Origin: JACQFK01 sp964604905
GTDB taxonomy: Bacteria; Planctomycetota; MHYJ01; JACPRB01
Reading direction: 5' to 3'
DNA: 32,343 nucleotides
Assembly: GCA_964604905.1 (NCBI GenBank)
Contig: CAZSCC010000714.1
Span: forward strand, 1-32,343
This document shows positions 31,756-32,343 of the stretch, in pieces. Under the pieces are notes generated by a model. It was not told the origin of the DNA. It worked only from the letters and a program-made list of their open reading frames with translations, and searched no databases. A program made the translations under genes and the position numbers. Position 1 is the stretch's first letter; every line of letters starts with the position of its first letter.

Positions 31756-32343
31756 ATGACCACTCTCCTGGCCTCCGTCTTCCTCCTGCAGATCCAGGTC
31801 CGCGACGAGCCCAAGGACTGGAAGCTCCTGGAGACGGAGAACTTCAACATCCATTATCCCAGCGACGAGCTCCTGACGCGCGCAAAAGAGTTCGCCGGCT
31901 GGTTCGAGCAGGCCCGGAAGGAGCTGGTCGCGACGATGGGCGTCGAGCCCAAGCGGGTCCACGTCTTCATGTACCGGTCGTTCCACGACCTCCTCCAGGC
32001 GAGCTTCTTCGGGTCTCCCCGCGCCCAGCCGCTCTCCCAGAAGGTCCGCGAGCCGGCGCTCCGGAATCCGCCCCGGACGCTCGAGGGCCTCATGGCCTCG
32101 CTCGGCCGGGACGGCTGCCAGGCCTGCCGGATCAACCCGCAGTCCCGGGCGCTCGCGATCGCCGAGCCGCTCCGTGACCGCATCTTCATCCACTGCCAGG
32201 CGAGCGACCGGTGGAACTACTGGTTCATCAAGCACGAGCTCGCCCACCACGTCCAGTTCGAGCACCTCTACTCCTTCCGGATGCCGAGCTGGATGATCGC
32301 GCTCAAGAACCCCGTCATCCCCTCCTGGTGGTGGGAGGGCGGC
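31756..32343 (+). CDS. zinc metallopeptidase (gluzincin-like), 5' part only
   Basis: The first 196 codons of a gene cut by the window end. A short hydrophobic N-terminus (MTTLLASVFLLQIQ) may be a signal peptide. The zinc motif is HELAH (160-164, within KHELAHHVQFEH). The segment PSWWWEGG ends at the window edge with E194, spaced as the third zinc ligand of clan MA gluzincins. DWKLLETENFNIHYPSDE at the N-terminus is typical of exported MA-like peptidases that begin with a small beta domain. The rest of the gene, and whether a C-terminal propeller follows, cannot be seen. The start is supported by TACAAT 8 nt upstream. Confidence 0.8.
   Translation, partial: MTTLLASVFLLQIQVRDEPKDWKLLETENFNIHYPSDELLTRAKEFAGWFEQARKELVATMGVEPKRVHVFMYRSFHDLLQASFFGSPRAQPLSQKVREPALRNPPRTLEGLMASLGRDGCQACRINPQSRALAIAEPLRDRIFIHCQASDRWNYWFIKHELAHHVQFEHLYSFRMPSWMIALKNPVIPSWWWEGG

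Overview
This 32.3-kb window is very GC-rich (by eye about two-thirds or more G+C) and densely coding. The gene content suggests a planctomycete-like bacterium or another uncultured deep lineage: an ECF sigma factor fused to a LamG-like domain, a receptor Ser/Thr kinase with an external PA14-like region, a formylglycine-generating-enzyme-like (SUMF1) domain joined to a TolB-type propeller, a giant alpha-2-macroglobulin, and many TPR and lipoprotein genes. The lineage call is an inference from these architectures; there is no 16S or ribosomal gene here.

Layout. Positions 1-297 hold the 5' half of a tRNA-Lys(CTT) gene on the minus strand, cut off just after the anticodon and flanked by AT-richer DNA. 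From 298 to 6853 there is a tight plus-strand operon: a BNR/Asp-box exported protein, a phosphohexomutase, a GAF-AAA+ sigma-54 activator, a zinc-ribbon protein, a TPR lipoprotein and a two-lobed retropepsin-like lipoprotein. Facing it on the minus strand are a zinc-ribbon/TPR membrane protein and glycerol kinase (9647-6843). A small 82-aa protein gene with a consensus sigma-54 promoter follows (9735-10026), then an OYE-family oxidoreductase coupled to a DapA-family aldolase (10120-12461). The ECF sigma-LamG gene (14069-12525) and the alpha-2-macroglobulin gene (14207-20602) diverge from a shared upstream region. A minus-strand series then runs Nramp-like transporter, zinc dehydrogenase, rhodanese (23492-20610), followed by the PA14 receptor kinase (25523-23580), the SUMF1-TolB lipoprotein, an unknown exported protein, an Omp85-type barrel and a beta-hydroxyacid dehydrogenase. 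A truncated zinc metallopeptidase gene starts at 31756 on the plus strand.

Beyond the genes, the most unusual signal is a family of 27-bp near-palindromes in alternating orientation with a 33-bp period, at three loci (5646-5738, 10036-10095, 12451-12510). Because the unit is palindromic and the period is a multiple of three, both strands encode almost the same 11-residue peptide. At 5646 the array has become the start codon and the whole lipoprotein signal peptide of the downstream gene; at 12451 it supplies the stop codon of the DapA-like gene. A second palindromic family (31-bp units, 35-bp period) lies at 23516-23581 and overlaps the kinase stop codon. Two further long inverted repeats lie at 27316-27425 and 30665-30781.

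Regulation. The sigma-54 activator at 2832 and the sigma-54 promoter at 9735 are about 5.6 kb apart and may be connected. Five operon-leading genes have a TANNNT box ending 7-9 nt before the start codon and no evident Shine-Dalgarno site in the gap, which points to leaderless transcripts.
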